DNA from: Aselliscus stoliczkanus
Lineage: Eukaryota; Chordata; Mammalia; Chiroptera; Hipposideridae
DNA length: 64,000 bases
Assembly: GCA_033961575.1 (NCBI GenBank)
Contig: CM066728.1
Coordinates: 99,338,852 to 99,402,851 of the forward strand
Reading direction: 5' to 3'
Of the stretch, positions 35,245 through 47,226 are shown piece after piece. Position 1 is the first letter of the stretch. Every line of letters starts with the position of its first letter. The translations under genes and the position numbers were made by a program. The notes under the pieces were generated by a model that was given only the letters and a program-made list of their open reading frames with translations, searched no databases and was not told where the DNA came from.

Positions 35245-35262
35245 GTCCCTGTTCGGGCGCCA
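35245..35262 (-). promoter_or_regulatory. tRNA-Lys3-type primer binding site of provirus A
   Basis: The minus strand reads TGGCGCCCGAACAGGGAC, three bases after the CA end of the LTR. This is an 18-base match to the tRNA-Lys3 primer site used by some betaretroviruses and by lentiviruses. The gag/env text points to the betaretroviral side. Confidence 0.92.
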
Positions 35263-35265
35263 CTC

Positions 35266-36382
35266 TGCGGGGAGCCAGCCCCCGCAGGTCCAGGGGTTCC
35301 CTCAGGTGGGGACCACGTCGGCGAGGAGACACTGGAAAGAGTTTCACAGGAGTGTCACAATTTATTATTATAAGATGTCTTTTTTATAGGGACTCTTAAC
35401 CAATATTCCAATCCCAAATTACGTTTCACATAGTTTTGATGTTTTGTTTTCCTTAGGACTTTTACAGTCTTTACTTTTTTGTAACTGCTTTCTCCAGGGT
35501 ACACTGTGACCTATTCTATGTTTAAGGATTCACTTATCGTCTAAAGTGTGGTTACCATGACTACCTAGTCATTATCTAAATTTCAGCAGCTAAATATAAT
35601 TGCAAAACTCACAGAGCGCAGACTTGAACTATTACTTAAAAAAACTAGCAGTGGCTGTGTTTAGGGTAAAACTTATCTAAAGTCTATTTCTACGTAAATA
35701 CAATACTTAATAATAAAAGGAAGTCTCAAACCTCTCTTATCCTATAGAGGACTAAATATTATTTTAACAGAGAGTAGCATCTGTTTCTCAGTCAAATCTT
35801 CAATATCTGTTGCTACAGCAATACACAAGGCAAAGAATCAAAACAAGGCTGTTGATATAACATACCCCATGGTCAGTAAGCTGTCTCTTATCAGAACTCT
35901 CATGGCCAAAAGACCTTGATCTGCTGGTCTCCAAGGAGATTTTTCACAGCTGCACAGGCAAGGACGAACAATAGCACCAGTTTTTTCACAGATACGGTCT
36001 GTATCTCACAGACTGGCTTTTTTAGGCATATGTGGCCAAAGGCCTAAGCCTCAGTTTCCAAGTGGCTTGAGTCCCCTATTTCTCAGTCCTGGGGTCCCCT
36101 CAGACTGTAGCCTGTCTTAGAGAGTTTCCCTTTTTGGGAAATCTAGCTCCATCTTTGATTTACACAGCCAGCTATCATCAGGGTACCCAGGAACTTGCCA
36201 TGAATGCAGAGAAAGTGCTGTCTCCTAAAGGATCTGATGTGGAGGAAAGGCACATGGGTTCATAGAGACAGGAGATATTACATGACCAACCATAAGGCAG
36301 CACCCCAGACATCCAGTGCTGAGGGTGGATCTTTATTTCAATGTGGCCTTGTCAGACACTGGGATGCTGTTGGCCCCCAGCA
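35266..36382 (-). repeat. 5' LTR of provirus A, family A
   Basis: On the minus strand it starts TGCTGGGGGCCAACAGC and ends CCCCGCA next to the primer site. A TATA box (minus CCTATAAAAAAGA, 35378-35390) lies about 12 bp upstream of an AATAAA (35361-35366). The element is the same family as the solo LTR at 394-1515 (1117 versus 1122 bp) with many substitutions between them. Frames at 36204-36532 are antisense to the LTR and not genes. Confidence 0.9.
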
Positions 36383-36388
36383 GAAGTC

Positions 36389-37480
36389 AACTTATGTCAG
36401 GTGTTAGAATTGATGCTTTTATGTATATCTTCTTCTAAAAACTCTCCAAAGTGGTTATTAGTATTCCATCTCATTGAAAGAAACTATATTTCAATGGGGT
36501 TAAATGAGTTTCACAATTTGCAGAGCTGTTAGGTTTTAGATTTAGGAATTCAAATATCTTTGTGACACAAAAAAAGCAAAATAGATGAATTGAAACAAGA
36601 TCTAAATCATCTGAGTTTGTGGCTAAGTAGTAGTATAAATCTATAAGATATATTACATTCCTAAACGACAGCAGTCGTGATGGGGAAAAGAAAAATGTAT
36701 ATTATATGTGATGCCAAATGAAATGATACTTACCCATCCATAAAACTTTTTTTCATCAGAAACCTAAGTTTTAGTATATCAAATCATCATCTATTTGTTC
36801 AATTCAAATAGAAAGTTAAAGAAACCCACAAACAAGAAAATTCTAAAGAATCTTTTTAATCCCTTTCATTGATAAATCCTCATGTATTCTATCAGAAAGT
36901 CTTTAACATTATTTGTCTAAAACAGGTTTCCCTCATTATATAACACAAAAACAAGCCTGACAAAGATTTGAATAATTCAGTTTGGGATAGTAAGCATTTA
37001 TATTCCTTTATATCCCTTTAAGGAAGGCAATAATGACATAATGCCTACCTATCCAAAAACCCTAACTGATTTTGACAATGAAATACCCATATAAGCATTA
37101 TTCTAGAATAAATATTGGACAACTTCCTTTACTGCGTACACAAGAACTCATTGCATGCACTGCAGAGTGGGATGTATGCACTCCCCAGTTCAGGTATATT
37201 AGGCTTAACCTCTTTCAATGCTTTTTTTGTCAAACTTGTTTCCAGATTGTGAGCTTATCTATAGCTCTTAGGCTCACATGCTTTTGTCATTGACTTTTGC
37301 TAGTGCTGGAAGGTAGTTTTTACATTTTATTAATTGTAGGGAGGTTTATAGCTTCAGTGAACAAGATATTTTAAAAATCAAGCACAAAACTAATTCCAGT
37401 GGGGAGAACAGTGGCACTATGTGTGCAAAGCAATCTACATAATAACTCCCAATGATATGTACCACCAAATATTTTCATGG
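36389..37480. other. No gene recognised
   Basis: AT-rich host flank on the 5' side of provirus A. No named repeat or supported coding region. Confidence 0.45.
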
Positions 37481-37835
37481 CCACTGTCTGTGTGGTTTAA
37501 ACAATAGAAATGCATTTTTTCATAATCCTGGGAGCTGGAAGTCAGAAACCAACCATGGTGCCGACATGGTGGATTTCTGATGAGGGCTCCCTTCCTGGTT
37601 TGTAGTTGGCCACCTTCTCACTATGGCTTCACATGACCTTTCTTCTATGTGATTGTGGAGAGAGAGAGAGAGAGTGCTGGTCTCTTTCATTTTTTTAGTA
37701 AGGACACCAATCCTATTGGAATAAGGTCATTCTTGAGGTCACTCTTCTGACCTCATGTAACCATAATTATTTTCATGAAGGCCCCATCTTCAAATACATT
37801 CTATGTTGGGACTTCAATGTATAAACTTAGTGGGA
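37480..37835 (-). repeat. Old mammalian interspersed repeat, second type
   Basis: 'catggtgccgacatggtggatttctgatgagggctcccttcctgg', 'ttctatgtgattgtgga', '(ga)n', 'agtaaggacaccaatcctattgga', 'tgacctcatgtaaccataatt', 'aaggccccatcttcaaatacattctatgttgggacttcaatgtat' and 'gggacacacacattt' appear in order. The copy at 63010-63375 shares the same layout. Very diverged; the strand is the usual orientation in which I recall it. Confidence 0.6.
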
Positions 37836-38710
37836 CACACACATTTAGTCAATATCATTTTGCCTCTGGCTCATCAAAATTCATGTCCATTTTCCTGGCA
37901 AAATGCTTTGATTTCATTCCAACTGTCCCCCAAATTTTAACTCATTCCAGCTTCAATTCTAACAACCAAAGTCTCATCTAATGTCATCTAAATCAGATAT
38001 GATGAAGACTTGAGGCATGATTCACCCTGAGGCAAAATCCTTTTCTGGCTGTGAACCTGTAAAGCCAGAGAAGTTCTGTATTTCTGTAATGAAATGATGG
38101 GTCAGGAATACATAGGCTAGACATTCCCATTTCAAAGGGGAGAACTGGGAGAGACGAAATAAATGACATCCTAAACAATTCTGAAAACTAGTAAAGCAAA
38201 TTCCATTAGATCTTACAGCTGGAGAACAATCCTCTTTGGTTTTCCCTCTAGGCAAGGCAGACGGGAGTGGCAGTGTCCTCCTCACAGCTCTATGGGTGGC
38301 CCTGCTCCTTCAGCTCTCTGTGAGAGCCCTGCCCATGCAGGTGCCTATGAGGGCAGCACATCTTGTCCCTGATGCACTGGGCAGGGTCATCCTGGGCCTC
38401 TGAAAGGGAGAGACAGCCCTAGCCTTGGGCCCTGAGCCTGTGGTGGGAGTGGCCACCCTAATGATCCCTGCATCACCCTTAGGGTTGGGACTTCAACACA
38501 TTAAATTAGGGTGGGAAAACAAACATTTGATCCATAATGCCCTGCAAATTCAAATTCATTATAGCATGTTTTCAGGAGCAATTGTCAATTTTGGACCACT
38601 AATATTTCACATTTCTTATAGGTAAAATTTAGAGAGTCAGAGTTGAGATCGTCAGGAATATCACTATATCTAGGATTTTTGCACATGTGTCCATCTCATT
38701 CTATTCACAT
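37836..38710. other. No gene recognised; locally GC-richer
   Basis: 38220-38460 is GC-richer than the rest ('ctctgtgagagccctgcccatgcaggtgcctatgagggc') and may continue the repeat at 37480-37835. The minus-strand frames at 37993-38285 have no domain. Confidence 0.4.
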
Positions 38711-38714
38711 CTGT

Positions 38715-39275
38715 ATTAATGCAACATACTCCAAACTTGATTCTGCAATACTTCAACGTATCAATGGCTTCCCATTTAGCTTTAAAATATATTGTAATTT
38801 CATCATATACATGTAAGTGTTGGCATGATCTAGCCAGCTTCTATCTGTTTGTTTCTGTAGCCCCACTTTCTGCTTCTCACGAAGCCCTTCTTCTGTTTGA
38901 TTTATTCATTCACTCACAACGCGATTCCGTAACTTTGTCTTTGCATATTATTTTGCCTTCACTGGAAGCACCATTTCTTAACTCTGTATGTCTAACTCAA
39001 TCTCTGCATTCGGTTTCTAGAACATCTATTCCTGACCACGATATCAAGAATGGCACTTTGCCACCTACTCACACACATAACACTACTCTCTACTCCTTCA
39101 CCCTGTTTCTTTCTGTCTTTGTCATTTTAAGTGATCATTATTTTTTTTCTCCCATATTAAAGTGAGCATGTCTATAATGTCTGTTCTATTAATAACTTTG
39201 TTTCCAGTGTTTATCACAGAAAGTCTGGCACATAATATTCATTTAATAAATATTTAATAAATTAATTAAAGAAAG
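38715..39275 (+). repeat. L2 LINE relic, including 3' end
   Basis: 'caatggcttcccatttagctttaaaat', 'tgtaagtgttggcatgatctagccagcttct', 'actttctgcttctcacgaag', 'ctggcacataatattcatttaataaatatttaataaa' and 'gaatgaatgga' follow the L2 3' region in order. The 148-codon frame at 38719-39165 lies in this relic and is not a gene. Confidence 0.75.
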
Positions 39276-39838
39276 AATGAATGGATTAAATATTTAGCAA
39301 GGGGTTCTATAGCACTTGATTGTTAATTTAGAGCAGTGGTGAGAAAGCTTCTATAAAAACAGAGAAAAGAATATGAGCCAAATGATGTGGCTATTAGTAG
39401 AGTTGATGAGAAAACTTAGGCTAAAATTTAAGATTCCTGTTGGGAAATTTTAGGAGATGAGTTTGAATAGGGAAAGTGAGGCAAGGGGATTTTAGAACAT
39501 GTATGAGAGGAGTCATCAGCATAATCAGTTGTTTAAAAAAGACAAAACAAAATTATCTACTAATCATGTATACTCATTATGTATCACTTGTGAGTTAAGC
39601 AGATTAAACGTATTATGCCATCTCATAATAATATCAGTCCTATGATTGGTTTTATAGTTTTTGTTAGATTGAAAGAAATTGCAACTCACAGATGTAAGTA
39701 ACTTTCCCTAGGCCCTACATCTGAAGAGGGTTAAGTTTCATGAACATGAATCCTTCTGACAACAAATTTACAGCCATCTTCGTGATTTCAATAATGAAAT
39801 AAGACCAGGCTGGAAGCATTATTTTGAAATATTTAAAA
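39276..39838. other. No gene recognised
   Basis: AT-rich sequence between the L2 relic and the long SINE. Nothing I can name. Confidence 0.45.
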
Positions 39839-39851
39839 AGCAGCAATAACA

Positions 39852-40280
39852 GGGCAGGCCAAGTGGCACATTGGTTAAGAGCTGGCTTGGGACGCCAGCG
39901 ACCCTGGTTCGGATCTCACATATGAGGGCCAGTGATATGCCCTCTATAGCTAACAACAGCTCCACCTGGAGCTGGGCTGTGAGCCCTGCCGATGGTGTAG
40001 GCTGCAGCTCCTGCTGCAGTGGGCTGCCATAGGCTACAGGGAGTGGCCGGCAGCCAGCGTGAGCTGCCAATAGCCGCAATGAGGGACCATACAGAGGCCG
40101 GTGACCGATCTGCCTCATCCGGGAAGAGCAGCGCAATGACGATACCAATATGGGCCAGTGATACAACGTTCTCTGCAACTAGACAGAACAAAAAGACAGA
40201 AACATGTCTGTTCCCCTCCCCCGATTCCCCAACACTGTTCCCCTCCCCCAATTCCCCAATAAAATCTTAAAAAAAAACAA
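39852..40280 (+). mobile_element. Long composite tRNA-derived SINE, copy 2
   Basis: Same architecture as 3646-4087: tRNA-like head, 'gagggccagtgatatgccctc', long 'gctgcag/gccggcagccagc' body, 'gttcccctcccccaattcccc' and 'aataaaatctt' plus A tail. A perfect duplication CAGCAATAACA flanks it (39841-39851 and 40282-40292). Near the 3' end 'cccaacactgttcccctccccca' repeats 'gttcccctcccccgattcc', a small internal duplication also hinted at in copy 1. The frames on both strands here are internal to the SINE. Confidence 0.88.
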
Positions 40281-40292
40281 ACAGCAATAACA

Positions 40293-41495
40293 ATTGAGAA
40301 TTTAAGCAGCACTGTCATATTATCTCATGTGATTCTCATTGAAGTCCTGTTAGATCATGGAAACTGTGACTATGAAAAAGATCGAAATCAGGACTCTGAT
40401 TTTTTTTATTCCAATTCTCCCACCTATTACTACTGATGGTTCCAAAGGGTGATATATTTTAAATGAAATTGGACATTTTTGGGACATGGAGCTCTTCCAG
40501 TCTCTGTTTACCTGAAAGTTACCAATATAAAAACACGAGTATTCATTTGATGGGAAGACTGGTGCCAGAGCTTAGTCTCATCAGACTCACCATGGGGACA
40601 TTAAAATATTGAGTCCCATGTTTCCTACCCTAAGCAACCCAGTAAGAAATTTTGAGACATGGTAAAACTCAGAATGAAAAATAAATAAATACAAGATTTC
40701 TGCTTATCCAATCTTTGGAAAGAATGACAGATTTATGATGGGCTTATTGAACTTACCTTGTATGCCTTTCTTCAGCTAAAGATCCTATTTGACATTTGCA
40801 TTTTATTTATTTGCAAAAAAAAGGAACATATTTAAATGACCAGTGGAAAATTTATTTCTGTCTACATTTATATATATAAAATCCCTTTCTCATATTAGTA
40901 ACAATGTCCCTGATTCTGAAGCCTGATTTTGTCCACTTTATATAGCTGGGAATGTAGTGATTAAAGTAAATAGAACAGATACTAATTTTCATTGCTATGA
41001 GAGTAATCAATCTTAAAATGTCATGTATTAATTCAATACTATTTCTTCAACATATATCACAAGTTAAACACTGCAACACATGTTGGAAACACAAAGTTAA
41101 ATAATAGAAGGCCCATATCTATAAGAACAAAATTCTATTAAAACAAAAATCCTATGAAAGTGGAGCAGTTAATATTAGAGTATTCTATGCAGGGTTCTTT
41201 TGGAGCAAAATGCAAGCTAGAACTCGAAATGGGAGATGGTATGCAAGGCAGAGAAATTGAGATAGTAAAATTATAGGCAGTCATGGAACTTGTGCCAAGG
41301 TAGAGAGAATCAGGGTGGAAACCATAACAGATCCAGAAGAAATAATCTTAGTAGCTGACTGATGGGTTTAAGTCAAGGAACCCCATCAGAATGACAAACT
41401 TGGGAGGGTGAGGAGCAAATGGTTTTTTCTCAAAGCCTATAACAAAGAAGTCAGAAGTTAAGTTTCACCTTCCAGGAGGGGATTACGAAAGATTA
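40293..41495. other. No gene recognised
   Basis: AT-rich. An 'aaataaataaat' patch (40680-40690) and a short 'tatatata' run (40870) are the only simple repeats. Confidence 0.45.
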
Positions 41496-41499
41496 ATTA

Positions 41500-41854
41500 A
41501 CATAGAATAGGACTGTAAGGAGTCCTTTCTTCAACACCAGTCTCTTCTAACAGGCTCCTCTCAGAACAGAGACATTGATTAAGCTCTAAGGAAATTAGAC
41601 AGTTTTGAGAAAATGCCTCCTCTGGTCTAGGCAACAATGTAAATCTGATAATAGTGCCAAGAGGACCCTCTCCCCTGACATACAAAAGGTATAAAAACCA
41701 AGGTTTTTGCTCTAACTAAGGGGCAACGCAGTCGGGATCCCCTCTTGTTTTGAGAGCTGTTACTTTCTACCCTAATAAACTGTCCTGTGCTGCAAGCTTT
41801 ACCTCTCTGGTCCGTGTCTCCATTCTTCGGCATCATGAGACTATGATCCCAACA
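41500..41854 (+). repeat. Solo LTR-like sequence, probably class I ERV
   Basis: The plus strand has, in LTR order, a TATA box (aggtataaaaacc, about 41687-41699), a polyadenylation signal (ctaataaactg, about 41772), a pyrimidine-rich stretch 'ctctctggtccgtgtctcc' and a terminal CCAACA at 41854. The 5' boundary is not clear; 'aggaccctctcccc' sits just before the TATA box as in many LTR U3 regions. No internal retroviral sequence adjoins. Confidence 0.55.
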
Positions 41855-44530
41855 GAAGAGAAATATTCTACATCAATTGGGGGATGAGAGCCTAAAAGTA
41901 CTTTCTGACGCTGAAAGCCAGGGTTAGCAAACTCAACCACCCACTTCCATGGACATCCTCTTTATGCGAAATGTATTCCCAAAAGGAAAAAGATGGAGCT
42001 CACTTGATTTTTTTATAGTTAGGTGGGGGTTTTGTGTATTCTTTTTGTTTGTTTGTTTGTATTGATTTTTCTAAAATATACCAGTCAGATTAAGTCACTG
42101 CTCTCTATCAGAGGTCTAGAGAGGCTAGGCCCATTATCATAGAACACTCTATAAGCCTGTGTGTCCAACATTTCCATGATATCTCTGACTTTTTGTTGAT
42201 CACTTTTGTCTACAAGGAACAGAATTCTCACCTAGAAATGTGTTCGCCATTAAGGTTGATGATTGTAGCACTGAATGAATATTCTGGGGAAATGTAGTTC
42301 CAGAGTCCTTAATTCAGTAGCTAAGCAATGGAGGGATTTAACAGTAAATTCCTGTGATTCTCTTAGGTTAGCATCATTGTTCCAACATATCTGCCACTGC
42401 CCCAAGTCTTCATTCGACAACATCCCTCACCCCAAAGCGTGAAGTGGTCTTCTTTTTATGTTTATCTACTTTTATGTCAGTAAATCTTTCCCAGAAGCCT
42501 CACATCAGGAGTCTTCTGATGTCTCAGTGGCCGGATTTGATCACTTTCACAACCTTAAACTAATAACACGTAAAGCAGAGTGGAATCACCTCAACCAACT
42601 GAAAACCATCATAGCTTATACCCTGAAATTGTTGGGGAGGAAACTATCATTCCTGAACTCATTGTTGCTCTCTATATATCTAAAAAGAGGGAAAATCAAT
42701 TATTTTGGTGAGAAAGTTAGAAATGACATAGTGTTTATCAAATTGTTTCCTCCCTCGAGCTTCCCCTTTATTTGCCTTCTTATAATGGAGATTCAAGTGT
42801 TTGAAATAAATTTAATATTATTAAATTATGGATAGAATGAAATGCTGAAGTCTGCAAATAAATGTCATGCAAAGGCAAAAATTAATACGATTCAACTATA
42901 GGTTAGTTGAATTATTTCAACATAAATGAAAACTGAAGCATCAAAATCAATTTAACCAACTAATCAAATAGAATCTTTTAGAAAAATAATGTTGTCTATA
43001 TGATTGAACTCTTTGATTATTTTATCTTTTACGTATAAAGTATTCCTTTCTTTTTCTTCAGTCAATCATGTAAAATAAACATTGAATATGAAGTACAACC
43101 TTCTCTGTAATATATCAAAATAAAGATCTATATTGGAAATTCTGTATTTTCTACATAAGCGACTAGAGGAAATTTTCCACACACATTATAGTTAAATAAG
43201 GCACAACAAAGTTATGAGTGAACAAATGTGACACTGCAGTATAACAGATTATGACATTTGAAGACGGAACACTACAGTACCTGCCTTCAACCTTCAAGTA
43301 TAAATTGTAAAAAATAATTACCTTTTAATTTAAAATGGACTTTTACAGAACATATTTTATTACATTGGCATGCATTAAGCAGGATATTGCAAATGTTCAG
43401 GATACCATGTGGTTAGGTGATGATCACAGTTCTGTTGTCCTTAATTACCCCTATGAAGACCAAATGAATTAGCAGTCAAATGGGGGCAATTATCACATTT
43501 ACAGAAGAACACTGACTCTCTGGATGGAGTTTTCTGCAAGCCTCGATTGCTACTGCAAAGTCAGTAGTAGAGCATTTCAAAACCAATGAGAATTGGGTGA
43601 TGTGACATAAGCTAAATGTCACCAGGATGGGGGATAGAGACTGTATGATAGAGGCTCACATTCTTGCCAAAGTTTATTTTGGCAAATTTCTGGATATAGA
43701 AAATGTAGAACTTGAGATCAAAATAAAAACAATTTCACTCTGAAAGCCATACTGATAAGATCGGAAACTCCTTGTGCTATATAATCCACTGAGATAGATC
43801 ATTTCATTAAGGCAGGAGGAAGGCAGGAAAGTTCAGCAAAGCTCCCAGCTGCAAAGTGTTGTTTTTGTTGTCTGGATATATTGAATATAGAGATATTTAG
43901 AACATTTTCTGTCTGGAGCAGCTGGAAAAATGCAACCCTCGTGTCCTCAATATCCAGCTGAGTGAACTCTCTGTGACAATTGTGTTATGTAGATACAGTT
44001 ACAATTCAAGGAGAAATATATGTTTTATCTTCTAATAATTGTGCTTTGCTATTAGGAGTAATGACTGTTAGCAGCACTGTTTTGGTAACGCTATAAAAAT
44101 TAGAAAATTGACTCATTGACAGATTGGATGTCCAAAAACTCCTCATGAGTTAGCATATTAAATGTCTAACGATAGACAATAATAATTCTTTTTTCAGATA
44201 TGTCCCAGACATGGTTCAGATTATAAGAGCTAATAAAGTGAACAAAAATAACTATCTGATTCATGTTTTAAATAAATGTCTTGTTTCCTATGGAGCAGAT
44301 GATATTTTCCAAGCAGCCACGAACAACAGATGCTGTTTGGTTAAACTTATGCTGTGAGAAATCCCCCAAATAATAACTGCATGTCATTTACTCTCAATGC
44401 AATGGATAATTACTTTTATAAAACCAGGAGGGAAAAGTCCAATCTCAAGCACACATCAACACACCACCACTACTACCATTCGCCACACAGCCCCCAACAT
44501 TACTGAGACAAGAACTAGGAAGAAGAAGAA
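41855..44530. other. No gene recognised
   Basis: A 125-codon plus-strand frame at 42458-42835 is the longest. It shows no recognised domain, signal peptide or neighbouring regulatory signal and its composition matches the surroundings. (GTTT)n at 42046-42060 is the only notable simple repeat. Confidence 0.4.
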
Positions 44531-44531
44531 A

Positions 44532-44533
<2 letters not shown>

Positions 44534-44587
<54 letters not shown>

Positions 44588-44594
44588 AACACAC
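44534..44594. repeat. (TA)n-(CA)n compound microsatellite
   Basis: About 43 bases of pure TA followed by ACACACACACAAACACAC. Confidence 0.93.
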
Positions 44595-44838
44595 TGTGAT
44601 CTGTCAGTTGCAGCCTATAGCTAGTGTTACTGTTTGCTAGGAATGCCCAGGCACTCATGTGGGTGCTCCCATAGACATTTCTCCAATGTTGTGGCTGGAC
44701 CAATCCTTGTGATTCTTATCATGATTGTAAAATGCACCTCAACAATAACCATCAGGCAGCTTTGAAAAAAATCAAGGGTTATTACAAGTCCTGGAGGGCA
44801 TACAATATGCTGAGGGTCACACAGTAAGGTTGTAGGTG

Positions 44839-44839
<1 letters not shown>

Positions 44840-44884
<45 letters not shown>
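44840..44884. repeat. (GA)n microsatellite
   Basis: A pure GA run of about 45 bases. The minus-strand frame with a Ser-Leu run is this repeat read through. Confidence 0.95.
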
Positions 44885-44886
<2 letters not shown>

Positions 44887-45895
44887 CTAGGGTTTCCAAG
44901 TTCACATTTCATTGGCAAATAAAAACATAAGCAGGATTTACAGAATGGGAAGGGAAAAGTGGGGGTCTCTCAAGGATCAGTTTATCTAGGTTGCCCAGGG
45001 TTTTCTAAAACGGGAACTGTGGGGAGGTGACAGCTGGGCTCCTTATCTATTTGTTTGCTAGTAACTGGCAATGTGTTTATTTGATATGGATGCCTTTGAA
45101 ATGGATGTCTTGGCAATCACTTTCACTACAATCAAAACAGCATTATTGGATCAGAATTTCATTGTAATGACCACTTTCTTGATGCATATGTAGGCAGTCA
45201 AGTGTTTATTGACAATCTTCATTCCCAAATTGTTTATGTTCTAATAGTTGCACCACTCACCCAACCTTAGTGAAACACTGATGATTTGTGTAAAAAGAAC
45301 ATTATAAATATATTGAGACATTCAGAATGAAGCATATTTGTTGAGGCGATAAGTGCTCTATAGGACTATAACTCAAAATCATTTATTATTTTATACATCT
45401 CATAGTATCCATGATATATCACTAACATAAATGATCAATTTGTTTATTGAGTAAAATGGATAAGATAGTATATGAATTTAATAACCAATTTAATTATTTC
45501 TGTTTTACCAGTTGGTTTTTCTTTACACTTCTGAATTAAATAGTTTTTAAAAGGAGCCTTAGCTTTATTAGTTATTTGTACTGATTACATAAATATTCTA
45601 TTTGTTTTGTTTTTTAAATGTATCAATACTGGTCTAATGTAAACAAAAATCCAAGTCAATCCAGTGTAAATATTGAATAACTTAAGCTCTTTTTCAGTTT
45701 AGGCCTCACCCAATTTTGTAAGCTTGGGGGAGGAAGTAGAGACATAAAGGAGTTAGGTACAATTTAATGTGACTGATTGTTTTATGATCAAGGCAGCCAA
45801 GGCTGGCATTTAAACAGACTCCTTGGATAAATGATGCAAAGTCATTGACAAGGTCTTTTTGTTCTAGCAATGCTTCAGACTAGGACCATGTGACC
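44885..45895. other. No gene recognised
   Basis: AT-rich with no named repeat. Confidence 0.45.
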
Positions 45896-45907
45896 TCTAT
45901 CTATCTG

Positions 45908-45946
<39 letters not shown>
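45896..45946. repeat. (CTAT)n tetranucleotide microsatellite
   Basis: About 12 units, with one CTGT variant near the left end. Confidence 0.95.
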
Positions 45947-46009
45947 CTGTATACACTTGTTTTCCAAAGGCACAAAGCTTTGTCCATCCATCAGTGGAAG
46001 CACATGGTA

Positions 46010-46497
46010 CAGCAAGTCCCTGACTTATGAAAGAGTTCTGTTCCAGGAGAACGTTTGTAAGTTGGATTTGTTCATAAGTCCGACAAAGTGAGTTTTATAC
46101 ACCTCTGACACAAACGTACAATGTAAAGCCAATGGTTGAATGATTCATGTTATAAGACTGAGGGACGTCTACCATCTTTTCGCCTCAGTTCAATCTCTCA
46201 ATTGTTTTAACTTTTGTTTCCATGATTATTGCTTTGCACTTCCTAGCGGTCCCCTCCACATCACCACTGCTTTTCCTCTTGCTTCCGGACATCCTGGGCT
46301 CTGATTGAGCACTCTACTACTGTACACTATCAGAGGGCACAGTAAACACACAGCAGCACAACTGTGACAATGCCCGGCAGACACATGCGCTACTTCTGGA
46401 ATTTGTACACATCTATGAATGTTCATAATGTGAGGTCCATTCATATCGGTGAAAGTTCACAACTCGAATGTTTGTAAGTTGGGGACAGTAATTACTG
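46010..46497. mobile_element. Non-autonomous DNA transposon with CAG ends and TA duplication
   Basis: The ends read TA-CAGcaagtccctgactta... and, on the opposite strand, TA-CAGtaattactgtccccaactta..., so both start CAG next to TA, as in Tigger-type Tc1/mariner elements. The subterminal parts repeat 'gtttgtaagttgg' and 'ttcataagtcc' words on both sides, giving a foldback structure. There is no transposase. The frame 46226-46444 (minus) is inside. Confidence 0.65.
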
Positions 46498-46784
46498 TAC
46501 TCCTAATATGCATTCTGGCCTCCAAGAAGAGGAACTTTATCTTAACACTTACTAGGTTAGAATTCATGCATGGCTGCCTGCATCCATCAATTGCTAGGGC
46601 ACTGATGTCAGCCTCTCCAAACAGTCCCTGAGTGCCTCTCCCCTGACTTAAAGGGTAATATTAGGAATTCAGTCCTGTGTTCCCCACCTCCAATGACTGG
46701 AGAGTCGCACAAGCACACTGAAAATCTCTGCAATAAAATTGTCATCTCATCATCTTCAACTACAACTCTTCTGTGGTTCATGTA

Positions 46785-47226
46785 GGTGAAAGAAAGCATC
46801 AAGAAAAAGAGAGAGGGGAACCAAATTAATAAAATCAGAAACGAAAGAGGAGGAGTGACAATAGATAACACAGAAATACAAAAAAGAAAAAAGAAAAAGA
46901 AAACACTACAAGAAACTATATGCCAACAAATTAGACAATCTGGAAGAAATAGATAAATTTCTAGAAGCATACAACCTTCCAATTCTGAATCAAGAAGAAA
47001 CAGAAAATCTGAACAGACCAATTACTACCAATGAAAATGAATCAGTAATCCACAAGATCCCAACAAACAAAAGCCCTGGATCAGATGGCATCACAGGTGA
47101 ATTTTACCAAACATTCAAAAAAGAATTATCACCCATTCTCCTCAAACTATTCCAAAAAATACAGAAGGATGGGAGGCTCCCAAGCTCATTTTACAAATCC
47201 ACTATTATCCTGATCCCCAAACCAGG
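46785..47226 (+). mobile_element. L1 ORF2 fragment (start of reverse transcriptase)
   Basis: One plus-strand frame reads [19 protein letters not shown] followed by [20 protein letters not shown] and TIILIPKPG, the conserved entry to the L1 reverse transcriptase domain. The part before it ('aacaaattagacaatctggaagaaatagat...cagaccaattact') matches L1 ORF2 between endonuclease and RT. The fragment stops abruptly at about 47226, before the catalytic motifs. It is truncated at both ends and shifted around 46920. The 137-codon minus-strand frame 46608-47021 is its antisense shadow. Confidence 0.85.

Larger units (their letters stand above)
31365..36382 (-). mobile_element. Provirus A: partial class II ERV (5' LTR, gag, integrase, env)
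   Basis: In minus-strand order there are a 5' LTR (36382-35266), a tRNA-Lys3-type primer site, gag, the integrase core and C-terminus, then env. Protease, reverse transcriptase, RNase H and the integrase N-terminus are missing between nucleocapsid and integrase (junction at about 33430-33480). No 3' LTR is found downstream of env; the retroviral text fades at about 31365 into unrelated DNA. The six bases next to the 5' LTR (gaagtc, 36383-36388) are not found at the other end, so the 3' end was lost by deletion. All reading frames are broken. Confidence 0.85.

Noticed and set aside
35245..35262. Lys3 primer site as evidence for an endogenous lentivirus
   Set aside because: The 6-bp duplication of the same LTR family, the IAP-like LTR start and the matrix/capsid/transmembrane text point to a betaretrovirus-like element; no lentiviral accessory frames were seen.
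38719..39165. 148-codon plus-strand frame
   Set aside because: It lies in an L2 relic and does not match L2 protein text; the frame is open by chance.
44534..45946. Regular short repeats as a possible CRISPR array
   Set aside because: They are mono-, di- and tetranucleotide microsatellites without spacers, in eukaryotic DNA.
46608..47021. 137-codon minus-strand frame
   Set aside because: Its C-terminal half precedes and its N-terminal half is antisense to the L1 ORF2 fragment; purine-rich L1 sense DNA gives open antisense frames.
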